Shown piece by piece: positions 53,850-64,000 of a stretch of 64,000 nucleotides of DNA. Within the stretch, counting starts at the first letter, position 1, and every line of letters starts with the position of its first letter. Below the pieces are notes generated by a model that ran no database searches, was not told the DNA's origin, and saw only the letters and a list, made by a program, of their open reading frames with translations. The translations under genes and the position numbers were made by a program. This DNA comes from Hydrogenophaga sp. IBVHS2 (GTDB lineage: Bacteria > Pseudomonadota > Gammaproteobacteria > Burkholderiales > Burkholderiaceae_C): contig NZ_NFUT01000005.1 in assembly GCF_002127215.1 (NCBI RefSeq), forward strand, positions 124,001 through 188,000, in the 5' to 3' direction.

Positions 53850-55013
53850 TCAGCTCTGCGATGCGCGCGGCACGAACACATTGGCCACCGCCTCGCCGAA
53901 CGGGCCCAGCGGCGTGGCCCCGGGCAGCTTCTCGCGCAGCGACAGCGGCAGCAGCGGGAACACCAGTTCGGCGAACCGGTAGGCCTCCTCCAGGTGCGGG
54001 TAGCCCGAGAGGATGAAGGTGTCCAGGCCGAGGTCGGCGTATTCCTGCAGCCGTGCGGCCACGGTCTTGGGGTCGCCCACCAGGGCGGTGCCGGCACCGC
54101 CGCGCACCAGGCCCACACCGGCCCACAGGTTGGGGCTGATCTCCAGGTCGGCGCGGCTGCGTTTGGCGCCACCCGCGTGCAGCGCGGCCATGCGGCGCTG
54201 GCCTTCGGAGTCCATCTTCGCGAACGCCGCCTGGGCGCGGATGACGGTGTCGTCGTCCAGCCGGCTGATCAGGCGGTCGGCGTCGGCCCAGGCTTCTTCC
54301 TCGGTCTCGCGCACGATCACATGCAGGCGGATGCCGAACTTCACCGTGCGGCCCCGCCGGGCGGCGCGGGCCTTCACGTCGGCCACCTTCCTGGCCACCT
54401 CGGCTGGGGGCTCGCCCCAGGTGAGGTAGGTGTCCACCTGTTCGGCCGCCAGTTCGTGCGCCGGCTCGGACGAGCCACCGAACCACACCGGCGGATGGGG
54501 CTGCTGCAGCGGCGGGTAGAGCAGCTTGGCACCCTTGACCTGCAGGTGCTCGCCGTCGAAGTCGAAGCTCTCGCCGTCGTGGCTGCGCGTGAGGATCTCG
54601 CGCCAGATGCGGATGAACTCGGCCGACTGCTCGTAGCGTTTGGCATGGTCCAGGAACACGCCGTCGCCTTCGAGCTCGGCCCGGTCGCCCCCGGTCACCA
54701 GGTTGATCAGCAGGCGGCCGCCGGAGAGGCGGTCGAAGGTGGCGGCCATGCGCGCCGCCAGCGAGGGCTGGTGCAGGCCCGGGCGCACGGCCACCAGGAA
54801 CTTCAGCCGCTGGGTCACCGGCAGCAGGCTGGCGGCCACCACCCAGGGGTCTTCGCAGGAGCGGCCGGTGGGGATCAGCACGCCCTCGTAGCCCAGGCTG
54901 TCGGCGGCCTGCGCCACCTGCTTGAGGTAGTCGTGGCTGAGCTGGCGCGCACCCTCGCCGGTGCCGAGGTAACGGCTGTCGCCATGGGTGGGAATGAACC
55001 AGAAGACCTTCAT
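53850..55013 (-). CDS. ssuD: FMNH2-dependent alkanesulfonate monooxygenase SsuD
   Basis: This 387-aa luciferase-fold enzyme cleaves C-S bonds of alkanesulfonates with FMNH2 (from SsuE) and O2 to an aldehyde and sulfite. Opening [17 protein letters not shown] is diagnostic. Other motifs are [38 protein letters not shown] and [20 protein letters not shown] 55013 overlaps the ssuA stop (ATGA); longer frames upstream are shadows. Confidence 0.97.
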   Translation of the reverse strand: MKVFWFIPTHGDSRYLGTGEGARQLSHDYLKQVAQAADSLGYEGVLIPTGRSCEDPWVVAASLLPVTQRLKFLVAVRPGLHQPSLAARMAATFDRLSGGRLLINLVTGGDRAELEGDGVFLDHAKRYEQSAEFIRIWREILTRSHDGESFDFDGEHLQVKGAKLLYPPLQQPHPPVWFGGSSEPAHELAAEQVDTYLTWGEPPAEVARKVADVKARAARRGRTVKFGIRLHVIVRETEEEAWADADRLISRLDDDTVIRAQAAFAKMDSEGQRRMAALHAGGAKRSRADLEISPNLWAGVGLVRGGAGTALVGDPKTVAARLQEYADLGLDTFILSGYPHLEEAYRFAELVFPLLPLSLREKLPGATPLGPFGEAVANVFVPRASQS

Positions 55014-55984
55014 ACCGCGGCCTCCAGCAGGTTGATGCGGCGCGGCAGCAGCTTGAGGTCGAAGAAGGTGTCGGCAATGGCCTGCTGTTCCTGCAGGATG
55101 GCGCGGGTGATCGGCGTGGTGCCGTACACCGTGCGTGCCACCGACTTGTCCACCACGGCGCGTGGCAGGCCCCAGAGCTGCGACAGCTCGGCGGCCAGTG
55201 CCGAGCGGTTGGCGGCGGCCCACTGGTCCACCTTGTCGAGCTCGTCGATGACGACCTTGATCACATCCGCATTGCGCGCGGCATAGTTCAGTGAAGAGAA
55301 GTAGTAGTAGCGGTTGTTGACCACACCCTGGGCGTCGGCCAGCACACGCGCACCGAGCGTGACCTCGGCAGCGGCCAGGAACGGGTCCCAGATGACCCAG
55401 GCGTCCACCGATCCCTTCTCGAATGCGGCGCGGGCGTCGGCCGGCGGCAGGTGCACATGCTGCACATCTGTGTACTTCAGGCCGTTCTTCTCCAGCAGCC
55501 TGGCCAGGAAGTACTGCACGTTGGAGCCCTTGTTGTAGGCCACCTTGCGGCCCTTGAGGTCGGCCACGCTGCGCACGTCCGAGCTGGCGGGCAGCAGCAC
55601 CGCCTCCAGGGCCGGGCGGGGCGGGGTGGCGGCCACATAGGCCAGCGGCGCACCGGCGGCCTGGGCAAAGATGGGCGGGGCTTCGCCCACGTCGCCGAAG
55701 TCGATCGAGCCCACATTGAGGGCTTCGAGCTGCACCGGTCCGGCGGGGAACTCGGTCCAGGTGACCTTCACGCCCAGCGGCGCCAGGCGCTGCTCCAGCG
55801 TGCCGCGGCCCTTGAGCACGCTCAGCAGGCCTTTCTGGTGGCCGATGCGCAGCACGCGCGGGCCGCTGGCGGGCGCGGTCTGGGCCAGGGCGTTGGGGAT
55901 CGACAGACCGGCAAGGCCGGTCACGGCCGCGCCGGCGGCCAGTTGCAGCACGGTGCGGCGGGGCAGGTGGGAGGGCAGTCTCAT
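55010..55984 (-). CDS. ssuA: Sulfonate-binding periplasmic protein SsuA (copy 1)
   Basis: This 324-aa protein has a twin-arginine-like signal ([27 protein letters not shown]). The mature part [22 protein letters not shown] and [18 protein letters not shown] are SsuA hallmarks. It is directly coupled to ssuD by a 4-bp overlap. A second SsuA paralogue lies just upstream. Confidence 0.95.
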   Translation of the reverse strand: MRLPSHLPRRTVLQLAAGAAVTGLAGLSIPNALAQTAPASGPRVLRIGHQKGLLSVLKGRGTLEQRLAPLGVKVTWTEFPAGPVQLEALNVGSIDFGDVGEAPPIFAQAAGAPLAYVAATPPRPALEAVLLPASSDVRSVADLKGRKVAYNKGSNVQYFLARLLEKNGLKYTDVQHVHLPPADARAAFEKGSVDAWVIWDPFLAAAEVTLGARVLADAQGVVNNRYYYFSSLNYAARNADVIKVVIDELDKVDQWAAANRSALAAELSQLWGLPRAVVDKSVARTVYGTTPITRAILQEQQAIADTFFDLKLLPRRINLLEAAV

Positions 55985-56028
55985 GGTGAACTCCTGATGG
56001 GTAAAGCGGACGGGTGGGGATGAAGATC

Positions 56029-57045
56029 TCAGCGGGCGGCCACCTGGGCCTTGGCCGGTTGCCAGACGATGTCGGCCACCACCACCGGGCGCGGAATCAA
56101 CCCGAGGCGGTGGAAGGCGTCGGCCACGCGCTGCTGGTCGGCCACGGTGGCCGGCGACAGGGGCGCCACCGGCGAGGCCGGGCGGCGCTGCAGGAACAGG
56201 CTGACCACGCCGGCGTCCAGGCCGCTGAAGGCCGAGATCAGCTTGATGGCCTGCGGCCGCTGCTGCTGCGCCAGCCGGTCGGCGCGGGTCAGTTCCTCGA
56301 ACAGCACCTGCAGCGTGGCCGGGTGGTCGGTCACGAACGGGCGCGAGGCCAGGTAGAAGGAGTTGTTGCTGGCCAGCTCGCGGCCGGTGACCAGGGCGCG
56401 CGGGCGCAGGGCCAGTTCGGTGGCGGCATAGAACGGGTCCCAGATGGCCCAGGCGTCCACGCTGCCGCGCTCAAAGGCGGCGCGCGCATCGGCCGGCACC
56501 AGGTAGACGGGCTGGATGTCGGCCCAGCCCAGGCCGGCCTTCTCCACCGCCCGCACCAGCAGGTAGTGGGCGCTGGAGCCCTTCTGCACCGCGACCTTGC
56601 GGCCGCGCAGGTCGGCCAGGGTTTTGAGCGGCGAATTCGCCGGCACCAGCAGGGCCGAGCTGTCGGGCTTGGGCGGCTCGGCGCCCACATACAGCAGGTC
56701 CTTGCCGGCGGCCTGGGCAAACACCGGGGGCGAATCGCCGGTCAGCCCGAACTCCAGGCTGCCCACCGACAGGGCTTCGAGCAGCTGCGGGCCGGCGGGG
56801 AACTCGATCCAGCTCACCTGGGTGCCAGGCAGGCGCGCTTCCAGCCAGCCCGACTGCTTGGCAATGACCAGGTTGACGGCCGATTTCTGGTAGCCGATGC
56901 GCAGCTGGCGCGGCGCGCCCGGCACCTGGGCCTGTGCGCCCGGGGTCATGCCCCAGGAGGCCAGGGTGGTGGCCACCAGGCGCAGCCAGTGGCGGCGGTG
57001 CTGGGGCGGGAGGAAAGGCGAAGTGACTTCGAGCGGGTGGTGCAT
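56029..57045 (-). CDS. ssuA: Sulfonate-binding periplasmic protein SsuA (copy 2)
   Basis: This 338-aa SsuA paralogue has its own N-terminus ([24 protein letters not shown] signal, Tat-like RR) and motifs [24 protein letters not shown] and [18 protein letters not shown]. Sequence is clearly divergent from copy 1, so it is not a recent duplicate. Two SsuA with one SsuBC suggests two substrate ranges. It is 44 bp upstream of copy 1. Confidence 0.94.
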   Translation of the reverse strand: MHHPLEVTSPFLPPQHRRHWLRLVATTLASWGMTPGAQAQVPGAPRQLRIGYQKSAVNLVIAKQSGWLEARLPGTQVSWIEFPAGPQLLEALSVGSLEFGLTGDSPPVFAQAAGKDLLYVGAEPPKPDSSALLVPANSPLKTLADLRGRKVAVQKGSSAHYLLVRAVEKAGLGWADIQPVYLVPADARAAFERGSVDAWAIWDPFYAATELALRPRALVTGRELASNNSFYLASRPFVTDHPATLQVLFEELTRADRLAQQQRPQAIKLISAFSGLDAGVVSLFLQRRPASPVAPLSPATVADQQRVADAFHRLGLIPRPVVVADIVWQPAKAQVAAR

Positions 57046-57146
57046 GACGGATCTCCGAAAGAGGGCGGCAACAGCCGGCCTGGCCCGCTGCGGGGCGGGC
57101 AGCGGAGCGGGTGAGGGGACGGGGTGAAAACGTGGGGGCGGGGGCG

Positions 57147-57731
57147 TCAGACGCTACATCGCACCTGGGCAAACGGCACCGGCGCGAAGGCGGCCGACAC
57201 CGGCATTCGCAGGCCCTCGTGCAGCAGGGCCGACACGCCGTCGTCCAGCCGGCTGGCGATCTCCTCGCCCACCCGATAGCGGCCTTCGTCGTCCTTGGGC
57301 ACCTGGGCGTCGGTGGCGTACACGCCGGGCAGGATGTGCCGCGCGCCCAGCGACTGCAGCACCGGGCGCAGCGCGTAGTCGAGCGCCAGCATGTGGTGGG
57401 GGCTGCCGCCGGTGGCCAGCGGCAGCACCGCCTTGCCTTTCAGGCCCGACTGCGGCAGCAGATCGAGGAACACCTTGAGCACGCCGCTGTAGGCCGCCTT
57501 GTAGACCGGGGTGGCCACCACGACGGCGCGGGCGCTCTCCACCTGGGCCAGGGCGCGGGTGATGGTCTTGTGCTGAAAGTCGGCCAGCAGCAGGGCCTGG
57601 GGCGAGAGGTCGCGGATGTGCAGCCGGTCCACCGGCAGGTGCTGGGTGTGCAGGCGCTGGGCCACCGCGTCGAGCAGGGCGGCGGAGCGGGAATGTTCGG
57701 ACGGGCTGCCGGCGATCAGGAGGATGGACAC
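57147..57731 (-). CDS. ssuE: NADPH-dependent FMN reductase SsuE
   Basis: This 194-aa flavodoxin-like reductase supplies FMNH2 to SsuD. The FMN phosphate loop is LIAGSPSEHSRSAALLD; VVVATPVYKAAYSGVLKVFLDLLPQ and LATGGSPHHMLALDYALRPVL complete the flavin site. The Tyr insertion in the YKAAYSG pi-helix, typical of two-component reductases, is present. Confidence 0.95.
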   Translation of the reverse strand: MSILLIAGSPSEHSRSAALLDAVAQRLHTQHLPVDRLHIRDLSPQALLLADFQHKTITRALAQVESARAVVVATPVYKAAYSGVLKVFLDLLPQSGLKGKAVLPLATGGSPHHMLALDYALRPVLQSLGARHILPGVYATDAQVPKDDEGRYRVGEEIASRLDDGVSALLHEGLRMPVSAAFAPVPFAQVRCSV

Positions 57732-57755
57732 AGGGGGCTTTCAGGGAGGCAGGGG

Positions 57756-57923
57756 TCAGTTCGTGCCGGGCAGCGGCAGCCACAGCAGGGCCAGGCCGAA
57801 GCCGGCGATCAGCGCCACCATGGCGCGCCAGGCCCAGCGCTCCCAGACCGTCTCCTGGTCGGCCCGGAACGATTCCGGGGCGTGCAGGCTGGCGCGGGTG
57901 TCGATCTCGGATTCGGGGAACAT
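57756..57923 (-). CDS. Small membrane protein in the ssu operon (55 aa)
   Basis: This ORF is too short for usual gene callers. ATG 57923 has GGAG 10 nt upstream. The first 33 residues are charged (FPESEIDTRASLHAPESFRADQETVWERW). One hydrophobic helix (MVALIAGFGLALLWLPLP) ends the protein, so it is a predicted C-tail-anchored or single-span protein. It sits 24 bp before ssuE, in phase with the operon. No family recognised. Confidence 0.6.
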   Translation of the reverse strand: MFPESEIDTRASLHAPESFRADQETVWERWAWRAMVALIAGFGLALLWLPLPGTN

Positions 57924-57950
57924 GGCTTTTCTCCGGCAACAGGAAGCCCG

Positions 57951-57972
57951 CGCCCCTGCGTCGGCAGGGGCG
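57951..57972. repeat. Strong hairpin between sbp2 and the 55-aa ORF
   Basis: CGCCCCTGC (57951-57959) / GCAGGGGCG (57964-57972), 9-bp perfect arms with a GTCG loop, but no T-run. It sits 57 bp after the sbp2 stop and could reduce read-through into, or set the 5' end of, the ssu message. Confidence 0.5.
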
Positions 57973-58028
57973 TTCGGTGCGGGGGGCGGGGGAGGGGCGG
58001 GGTCAGCAGGCCCGTCGGGCCGGCTGCA

Positions 58029-59069
58029 TCACTTGCGGGTGTAGATCTGGTCGAAGGTACCGCCGTCGGCGAAGTGCACCTTGGACGCCTGGGTCCAGCC
58101 GCCGAAGGCGTCGTCGATCTTGAACAGGTTGATCTTGGGCAGCTGCTTGGCGTACTTGGCCTGGGCCTTGGTGGAGGTCGGGCGGTAGAAGTGCTTGCCG
58201 ATCAGGTCCTGGGCTTCTTCGGTATAGAGGAACTCCAGATAGGCCTGCGCCACGGCACGGGTGCCTTTCTTGTCGACGTTCTTGTCCACGATCGTCACGG
58301 CCGGTTCGGCCAGGATGGACAGGCTGGGGTAGACGAAGTCCACCTTGTTGCCGAATTCCTTCTCCAGCAGGTAGGCCTCGTTCTCCCAGGCGATCAGCAC
58401 GTCACCCTGGTTGCGCTGCGAGAACGAGATGGTCGAGCCGCGCGCGCCGGTGTCGAGCACCGGCACGTTGTTGTAGAGCTTGCCCACGAACTCCTGGGCC
58501 TTGGCGTCGCTGCCGTACTTGCGCTTGGCGAACTCCCAGGCGGCCAGGTAGTTCCAGCGCGCGCCACCCGAGGTCTTGGGGTTGGGGGTGATGACCTTCA
58601 CGTCGGGGCGGATCAGGTCGTCCCAGTCCTTGATGTTCTTGGGGTTGCCGGCCCGGGTGACCAGCACGATGGTGGACGCGTAGGGCGTGCTGTTGAGCGG
58701 CAGACGTTTTTGCCAGTCCTTGGGAATCCAGTTGCCGTTGGTGTGCAGGGCGTCGGTGTCGCCGGCCAGGGCCAGCGTGGCCACGTCGGCGTCCAGGCCG
58801 TCGATGATGGAGCGGGCCTGCTTGCCCGAGCCACCGTGGCTCTGCTTGATGGTCACGTCCTGGCCGGTCTTGGCCTTCCACGCCTTGGCGAAGGCAGCGT
58901 TGATGTCCACGTACAGCTCGCGGGTCGGGTCGTACGAGACGTTGAGCAGGGTCACCGGGGCGGGCGCGGCCTGGGCCAGGGCGGTGGCGGGCAGGGCCAG
59001 GCCGGTGGCGAGGGTGGCGGCAAAAGCAACGGCCGGCAGGGCCTGGATCAGATGGCGGCGGGTGGTCAT
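58029..59069 (-). CDS. sbp: Sulfate-binding periplasmic protein (second copy)
   Basis: This 346-aa protein has a Tat-like signal ([30 protein letters not shown]). Core motifs are [24 protein letters not shown] and [32 protein letters not shown] precedes ATG 59069. It differs in many positions from the first copy (50128-51123), so the pair is ancient. It heads the ssu region and has its own CysB-like box 73 bp upstream. Confidence 0.94.
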   Translation of the reverse strand: MTTRRHLIQALPAVAFAATLATGLALPATALAQAAPAPVTLLNVSYDPTRELYVDINAAFAKAWKAKTGQDVTIKQSHGGSGKQARSIIDGLDADVATLALAGDTDALHTNGNWIPKDWQKRLPLNSTPYASTIVLVTRAGNPKNIKDWDDLIRPDVKVITPNPKTSGGARWNYLAAWEFAKRKYGSDAKAQEFVGKLYNNVPVLDTGARGSTISFSQRNQGDVLIAWENEAYLLEKEFGNKVDFVYPSLSILAEPAVTIVDKNVDKKGTRAVAQAYLEFLYTEEAQDLIGKHFYRPTSTKAQAKYAKQLPKINLFKIDDAFGGWTQASKVHFADGGTFDQIYTRK

Positions 59070-59141
59070 GGTGGGGGTCCTTTCAGAGGGCCTAAGCCCG
59101 GTGGTTGATGGACCGCATGATTCCGCCGAGCCCTCAGAAAG

Positions 59142-59169
59142 GGAACGAATACGTTTTTGCTTGCTTATG
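59142..59169 (-). promoter_or_regulatory. CysB-like box between sbp2 and the divergent SBP gene
   Basis: GGAACGAATACGTTTTTG followed by CTTGCTTATG on the plus strand; best-conserved of three related boxes. It could serve sbp2 (minus) and also lies 41 bp upstream of the sigma-54-like element of the divergent gene. Confidence 0.55.
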
Positions 59170-59209
59170 ACCAAAACATCTGAGCCTCGGGTACTGGGGT
59201 TGCCCAGCT

Positions 59210-59225
59210 TGGCAGACACGTTGCA
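59210..59225 (+). promoter_or_regulatory. Sigma-54-like promoter of the solo binding-protein gene
   Basis: TGGCAGA-CACG-TTGCA: GG-N10-GC spacing and exact -12 box; two deviations in the -24 box. Expected start near 59236, before an AAGGAG site and ATG 59262. Confidence 0.55.
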
Positions 59226-59261
59226 CTTGCTTACATTTGCCCGACTACCAAGGAGAGCGCC

Positions 59262-60140
59262 ATGTCCTTCCTGCGTCCCGCCCCGCTCGGCCGCCCGGCG
59301 GTCCTGCTCATGACCGCCCTGGGGTGTGTGGCGGCATCGGCCCAGACGGTGCTGCAGCAGATCGCGGCCCGCGGCCAGATCAATCTGGGCTACCGGGTGG
59401 ACGCATCGCCCTTCTCCTTCCGCGACGGCCAGGGCCGGCCGGCGGGTTACATGCTGGATCTGTGCCAGTCCGCGGTGGAGCGGGTGCAGGCCGCCACCGG
59501 CAAGGTCCTGCGGGTCAATCCGGTCGAAGTGGCGGCGGACCAGGTGGTGCGCTATCTGCAGGCCGGCACGGTCGACCTGTTGTGTTCGGCCACGTCCGAC
59601 ACCCCGGAGCGGCGCCACGCCATGGCGTTCTCGCACACGGTGTTCGTGGCGCAGATGCGGGTGCTGGTGCGCTCGTCCGACGGCATCGGCCATGTCGATC
59701 AGCTGCGCGACCAGTCGGTGGTGGTGGTCGGGCGCACCACGGCAGACACCCTGGCGACCCAGCGTGCGGCCGAGCGGGGCTGGAAGGTGGCACGCGCCCT
59801 TGACCCGTTGGCTGCCATGGGTCAGCTCGAACTGGGATGGGCCAAGGGCTATCTGCGCGATGACGTGCTGCTGCTCACCCAGCTGTCCCAGGGGCGCAAC
59901 CCCGAGGCCTACACCCTGCTGCCGCAGGTGCTCGCCAGCGAACCCATCGCGATTGCCGTGCGCCCGGGCGATCCGCAACTGCTCAAGACGGTCAACGACG
60001 CCCTGGTGCAGGCCAACCGCAGCGGCCTGCTGGAGGCGTCCTACCAGCGCTGGTTCATGGGACCCTTGCCTCCGTTCAGCCGGTCCATCAACCTGCCGAT
60101 GTCGCCGGCGCTCAAGGACGAACTCGCCCGCTGGCGATGA
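59262..60140 (+). CDS. Solo periplasmic amino-acid-type binding protein
   Basis: This 292-aa protein has a Sec signal ([18 protein letters not shown]) and an SBP_bac_3 fold: [60 protein letters not shown] and [15 protein letters not shown]. It resembles GltI-type glutamate/aspartate receptors, but no permease or ATPase is near. It could feed a distant ABC transporter or a sensor. AAGGAG is 6 nt before the ATG. A sigma-54-like promoter suggests nitrogen control. Confidence 0.88.
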   Translation: MSFLRPAPLGRPAVLLMTALGCVAASAQTVLQQIAARGQINLGYRVDASPFSFRDGQGRPAGYMLDLCQSAVERVQAATGKVLRVNPVEVAADQVVRYLQAGTVDLLCSATSDTPERRHAMAFSHTVFVAQMRVLVRSSDGIGHVDQLRDQSVVVVGRTTADTLATQRAAERGWKVARALDPLAAMGQLELGWAKGYLRDDVLLLTQLSQGRNPEAYTLLPQVLASEPIAIAVRPGDPQLLKTVNDALVQANRSGLLEASYQRWFMGPLPPFSRSINLPMSPALKDELARWR

Positions 60141-60152
60141 GGCGGTCGGGCG

Positions 60153-60395
60153 TCAGCCCGCATACCAGGCCCACCCGGCCGCCGAGGCGGTGAGCAGCAG
60201 CACCGTGGCGAGCAAGGCCGGCACCAGCCAGCCGGGCCGCGAGGCCGCCGGACCCTGGGGGCGTCGCCGCCAGGCGATGGGGTCGTCCGGATCGGGCTGG
60301 AGGGTGCTGGAGCGGAAATCCGGCGCGGCGTCGGCTTCATGGCGCAGCGTGACGGGAAGGCGGTGATCGGTGTGGGTGGGTTCGAAGGGTTGCAT
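60153..60395 (-). CDS. Small hypothetical membrane protein (80 aa)
   Basis: A hydrophilic N-terminus (about 52 residues, rich in Asp, Arg, Pro) is followed by one hydrophobic helix (LVPALLATVLLLTASAAGWAWYAG) ending the protein. No ribosome site is visible. It fills a gap between a convergent binding-protein gene and a LysR gene. Topology resembles the 55-aa ORF at 57756, but no shared sequence is apparent. Confidence 0.45.
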   Translation of the reverse strand: MQPFEPTHTDHRLPVTLRHEADAAPDFRSSTLQPDPDDPIAWRRRPQGPAASRPGWLVPALLATVLLLTASAAGWAWYAG

Positions 60396-60506
60396 GGCCG
60401 AGCGAAGGTGGTGCCGGATCGGCGAAGTGCGGCAGTCTGCGGCGTGCTGCGGTGAGCGTCATCACCATCCGATGAGATCGACCGCCGGCAGCGGGGCCGG
60501 CATCGT

Positions 60507-61439
60507 TCAGGCCCAGACGGTGTCCAGCGCCGCCCAGGCGGCAGCGATCACCGGTTCGCCGGAGCGGCTGGCCCGGCAGACGAAGCTCAGTTCGCAGTCC
60601 AGCGCCACCCGGTCGGCGATCACCAGGCCCCGCGCCTGTGCCTCGCGGATGGCAATGGCATCGCGCACCAGCGACAGCCCCACCCCGCTGCGCACCAGGT
60701 CGAGCATGGACGCCTCCTGGTCGACCAGCGCCACCCGGCGCGGCTCCAGCCCGGTGATCGAACCGGGGCCGAACACCCGCCGCTGCAGCCGGTGGTGGGC
60801 ACTGGCCGGCGGCGTGGCCAGCCAGGGCAGGCTGGCCAGGGCCTTCCAGTCCCTGTCGCGCACCTGCGGGCCCCAGCCGGCGGGGGCCAGCACCCGGTAG
60901 GTGAAACGGGTCAGCGGGCGCACCAGCCACTCGGCGCCCAGCGGGTCGTCCGGCAGGTCGAGGTGGAAGCCCACATCGAGCTCGCCCCGGTCGATGAGGG
61001 CCAGCACGTCGCCGCTCATGCCCTGGCGCAGCGCCGTGTCGACCTGCGGGCTGGTTTCCACCAGCTGCTTGAGGAAGGCGCCCAGGCGGGTGAACTCGGG
61101 GTCGAGGATGGTGCCGATGCGCAGGGTGCCGCGCACCGTGGTGTGCAGCGCCGCCGCGGCCTGACCGAACTCGGCCAGACCGGCCAGGGCCTTGTCGGCC
61201 AGGGGCAGCAGGGCGGCACCGTCGCGCGTGAGCGCCATGCCCTGCGCGGTGCGGGTGAACAGCTGCAGGCCGGTGGCCTCCGCCAGGGTGCGCAGCTGCA
61301 GGCTGACCGCCGGCTGGCTCAGGTGCAGCCGGGTGGCGGCCCGCGACACATTGCCCTCGCGGGCGACGGCCACGAAGGCGCGTAGCGTCTGCGGGTCGAT
61401 GGCAGGCAGCCGGGGCAGCGGGGCGGGGATGGCGGCCAC
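60507..61439 (-). CDS. LysR-family transcriptional regulator
   Basis: This 310-aa regulator has the N-terminal [53 protein letters not shown] and a periplasmic-binding-like effector domain. The start is GTG 61439. A perfect 8-bp inverted repeat begins 8 bp upstream, in the 94-bp divergent interval with mmsA. The best guess is control of mmsA and itself. Confidence 0.93.
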   Translation of the reverse strand: MAAIPAPLPRLPAIDPQTLRAFVAVAREGNVSRAATRLHLSQPAVSLQLRTLAEATGLQLFTRTAQGMALTRDGAALLPLADKALAGLAEFGQAAAALHTTVRGTLRIGTILDPEFTRLGAFLKQLVETSPQVDTALRQGMSGDVLALIDRGELDVGFHLDLPDDPLGAEWLVRPLTRFTYRVLAPAGWGPQVRDRDWKALASLPWLATPPASAHHRLQRRVFGPGSITGLEPRRVALVDQEASMLDLVRSGVGLSLVRDAIAIREAQARGLVIADRVALDCELSFVCRASRSGEPVIAAAWAALDTVWA

Positions 61440-61446
61440 GTTATTT

Positions 61447-61470
61447 GCGAAACTGATAATTGAGTTTCGC
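61447..61470. promoter_or_regulatory. LysR box in the divergent LysR-mmsA interval
   Basis: GCGAAACT (61447-61454) GATAATTG AGTTTCGC (61463-61470): perfect 8-bp arms, 8-bp spacer. It sits right before the LysR start and upstream of a TTGACC (61492) / TTTATT (61514) element. It is AT-richer than its surroundings, a typical LysR recognition site. Confidence 0.65.
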
Positions 61471-61533
61471 CATTCTCATTGGTTTTTATCGTTGACCATT
61501 TGCACAATAGCGGTTTATTCAGGAGACCATGCC

Positions 61534-63045
<1,512 letters not shown>

Positions 63046-63069
63046 CGCCCCCGTGAGCCCCCGCCTGGC

Positions 63070-63375
63070 ATGGATGAGCTGAACAGTTCTTACACGCCGG
63101 AGCTTGGGGACTGGGTCACCCTGACCACGGTCTTCCAGCCGCTGGAGGCGTTCATGTTGCGCGGGGTGCTGCAGGCGGCCGGGGTGCCGGCGGCGGTGGC
63201 CGACGCGCACCTGGTGCAGGCCCATGGCCTGCTGGCGCCGGCCATTCCGGTGCGGGTGCTGGTGCCCGAGCAATGCAGGACGCAGGCCGAGGCGGTGCTG
63301 GCCGCCTTCCACCGGGGTGATTACCGCCTGGACGAATCCGGCGACGACGACATGAACAAGGGGTCTGACCCATGA
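63070..63375 (+). CDS. DUF2007-like signal-transducing protein (101 aa)
   Basis: This small soluble protein has the DUF2007 layout: VTLTTVFQPLEAFMLRGVLQAAGVPAAVADAHLVQ ... AIPVRVLVPEQCRTQAEAVLAAF, a two-strand/one-helix domain often annotated as putative signal-transducing protein. It starts 24 bp after mmsA, and its stop overlaps the GMC gene by 4 bp. Function unknown. Confidence 0.75.
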   Translation: MDELNSSYTPELGDWVTLTTVFQPLEAFMLRGVLQAAGVPAAVADAHLVQAHGLLAPAIPVRVLVPEQCRTQAEAVLAAFHRGDYRLDESGDDDMNKGSDP

Positions 63376-64000
63376 GCACCGCAGACAACGACCAGACATT
63401 CGACTACATCATCATCGGCGCGGGCACCGCTGGATGTCTGCTGGCCAACCGGCTCACCGCGGACCCCTCGAAGCGGGTGCTGCTGATCGAGGCCGGTGCC
63501 AAGGACGACTACCACTGGATCCACATTCCGGTGGGCTACCTCTACTGCATCGGCAACCCGCGCACCGACTGGCTGTATCAGACCGAAGCCGACGCCGGGC
63601 TCAACGGCCGCCGGCTGCGCTATCCGCGCGGCAAGACGCTGGGGGGCTGCTCCAGCATCAACGGCATGATCTACATGCGCGGCCAGCAGCGCGACTACCA
63701 GCGCTGGTCCGAGATCACCGGCGACGACGACTGGTCCTGGGACCGGGTGCTGCCTTATTTCAAGCTGCACGAAGACCACTACAAGGGCGCCTCCGGCTGG
63801 CACGGCGCCCAGGGGGTGCCGGCCGAGCTGCTCACCGAAGGTCCGGCTGACGATCCGTGGCGCAAGGTGATGCGCGAGCGCCAGGCCGGCGGCGAGTGGC
63901 GGGTGGAGAAGCAGCGCCTGCGCTGGGACGTGCTGGACGCCTTTGCCCAGGCCGCGCAGCAGGCCGGCATTCCGGCCAGCGAGGATTTCAACCGCGGCAA
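63372..64000 (+). CDS. GMC-family FAD oxidoreductase, 3' end outside window
   Basis: The first 209 codons are visible and open to the window edge. Motifs: dinucleotide fold DYIIIGAGTAGCLLANRL, IEAGAKDDYHWIHIPVGY, the GMC signature 1 GRRLRYPRGKTLGGCSSINGMIYMRG and WHGAQG. It resembles choline- and alcohol-type GMC dehydrogenases; the substrate is not determined. ATG 63372 overlaps the preceding stop (ATGA), so mmsA, DUF2007 and GMC are probably one operon. Confidence 0.93.
   Translation, partial: MSTADNDQTFDYIIIGAGTAGCLLANRLTADPSKRVLLIEAGAKDDYHWIHIPVGYLYCIGNPRTDWLYQTEADAGLNGRRLRYPRGKTLGGCSSINGMIYMRGQQRDYQRWSEITGDDDWSWDRVLPYFKLHEDHYKGASGWHGAQGVPAELLTEGPADDPWRKVMRERQAGGEWRVEKQRLRWDVLDAFAQAAQQAGIPASEDFNRG

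Noticed and set aside
57951-57972. Hairpin considered as a terminator of sbp2
   Set aside because: Stem is strong but there is no T-run on the minus strand; listed as a repeat only.

Overview
The window is high-GC, densely coded chromosomal DNA from a betaproteobacterium. It most likely comes from the Burkholderiales (Comamonadaceae or Sphaerotilaceae type). The grounds are a GTP-dependent PckG, a MetH split into two proteins, an SAH riboswitch in front of metH, a cynABDS cyanate locus, Ssu/Cys sulfur transporters, GlcEF and a GlnK-AmtB pair whose AmtB carries an Ala/Pro-rich leader. I see no tRNA or rRNA, no CRISPR array, no insertion sequence and no prophage. About 62 protein genes are supported, one of them cut at each edge.

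Layout. 1-4.7 kb: tail of a membrane protein, pckG, a 47-aa membrane protein, a hotdog thioesterase and threonine dehydratase. 4.8-11.2 kb: an unusual double-AAA+ ATPase, a small hypothetical protein, recQ, a rhodanese and the homocysteine-methyltransferase half of MetH. 11.3-13.0 kb: a yybP-ykoY (Mn2+) riboswitch in front of a TerC-family transporter, then a cNMP-binding protein. 13.1-19.3 kb: a NarL-type two-component system followed by cynABDS and an NTF2-like gene, with sigma-54 promoters before both units. 19.3-21.3 kb: pirin and an RlmN-like radical SAM enzyme. 21.3-27.0 kb: a minus-strand operon (tandem rhodanese, OsmC, acyl-CoA-dehydrogenase-like flavoprotein, rubredoxin-reductase fusion) with a sigma-54 promoter and its probable GAF/AAA+/Fis activator next door. 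27.0-31.1 kb: a PIN/RHH toxin-antitoxin pair, an SAH riboswitch, the large half of MetH and a glycine-zipper protein. 31.1-42.8 kb: comM, glnK-amtB (NtrC site plus sigma-54 promoter), glcEF, lrgAB, glutathione peroxidase, a two-receiver protein, lplT and alr. 42.8-47.3 kb: a minus-strand envelope-glycan gene set (GT-C transferase, SMR/EamA-like protein, HAD-UbiA fusion, ExoD, membrane protein). 47.3-59.1 kb: a sulfur-acquisition region (sbp-cysTWA, hydrolase, mop, ssuBCD, two ssuA, ssuE, a new 55-aa ORF, second sbp) with three related AT-rich boxes. 59.2-64 kb: a solute-binding protein with a sigma-54-like promoter, a LysR regulator, mmsA, a DUF2007-like protein and the start of a GMC oxidoreductase.

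How it works together. Two themes dominate. One is nitrogen and sulfur scavenging: cyanate to ammonia, ammonium uptake with PII control, and sulfate and sulfonate import with desulfonation. The other is the methionine/SAM cycle: split MetH and its SAH riboswitch. Five sequences with the exact GG-N10-GC architecture of sigma-54 promoters tie several of these units to one alternative sigma factor. The least explained parts are the sigma-54 sulfurtransferase/OsmC/flavoprotein/rubredoxin operon, the double-AAA+ protein, the HAD-UbiA/GT-C locus and the two-receiver protein.
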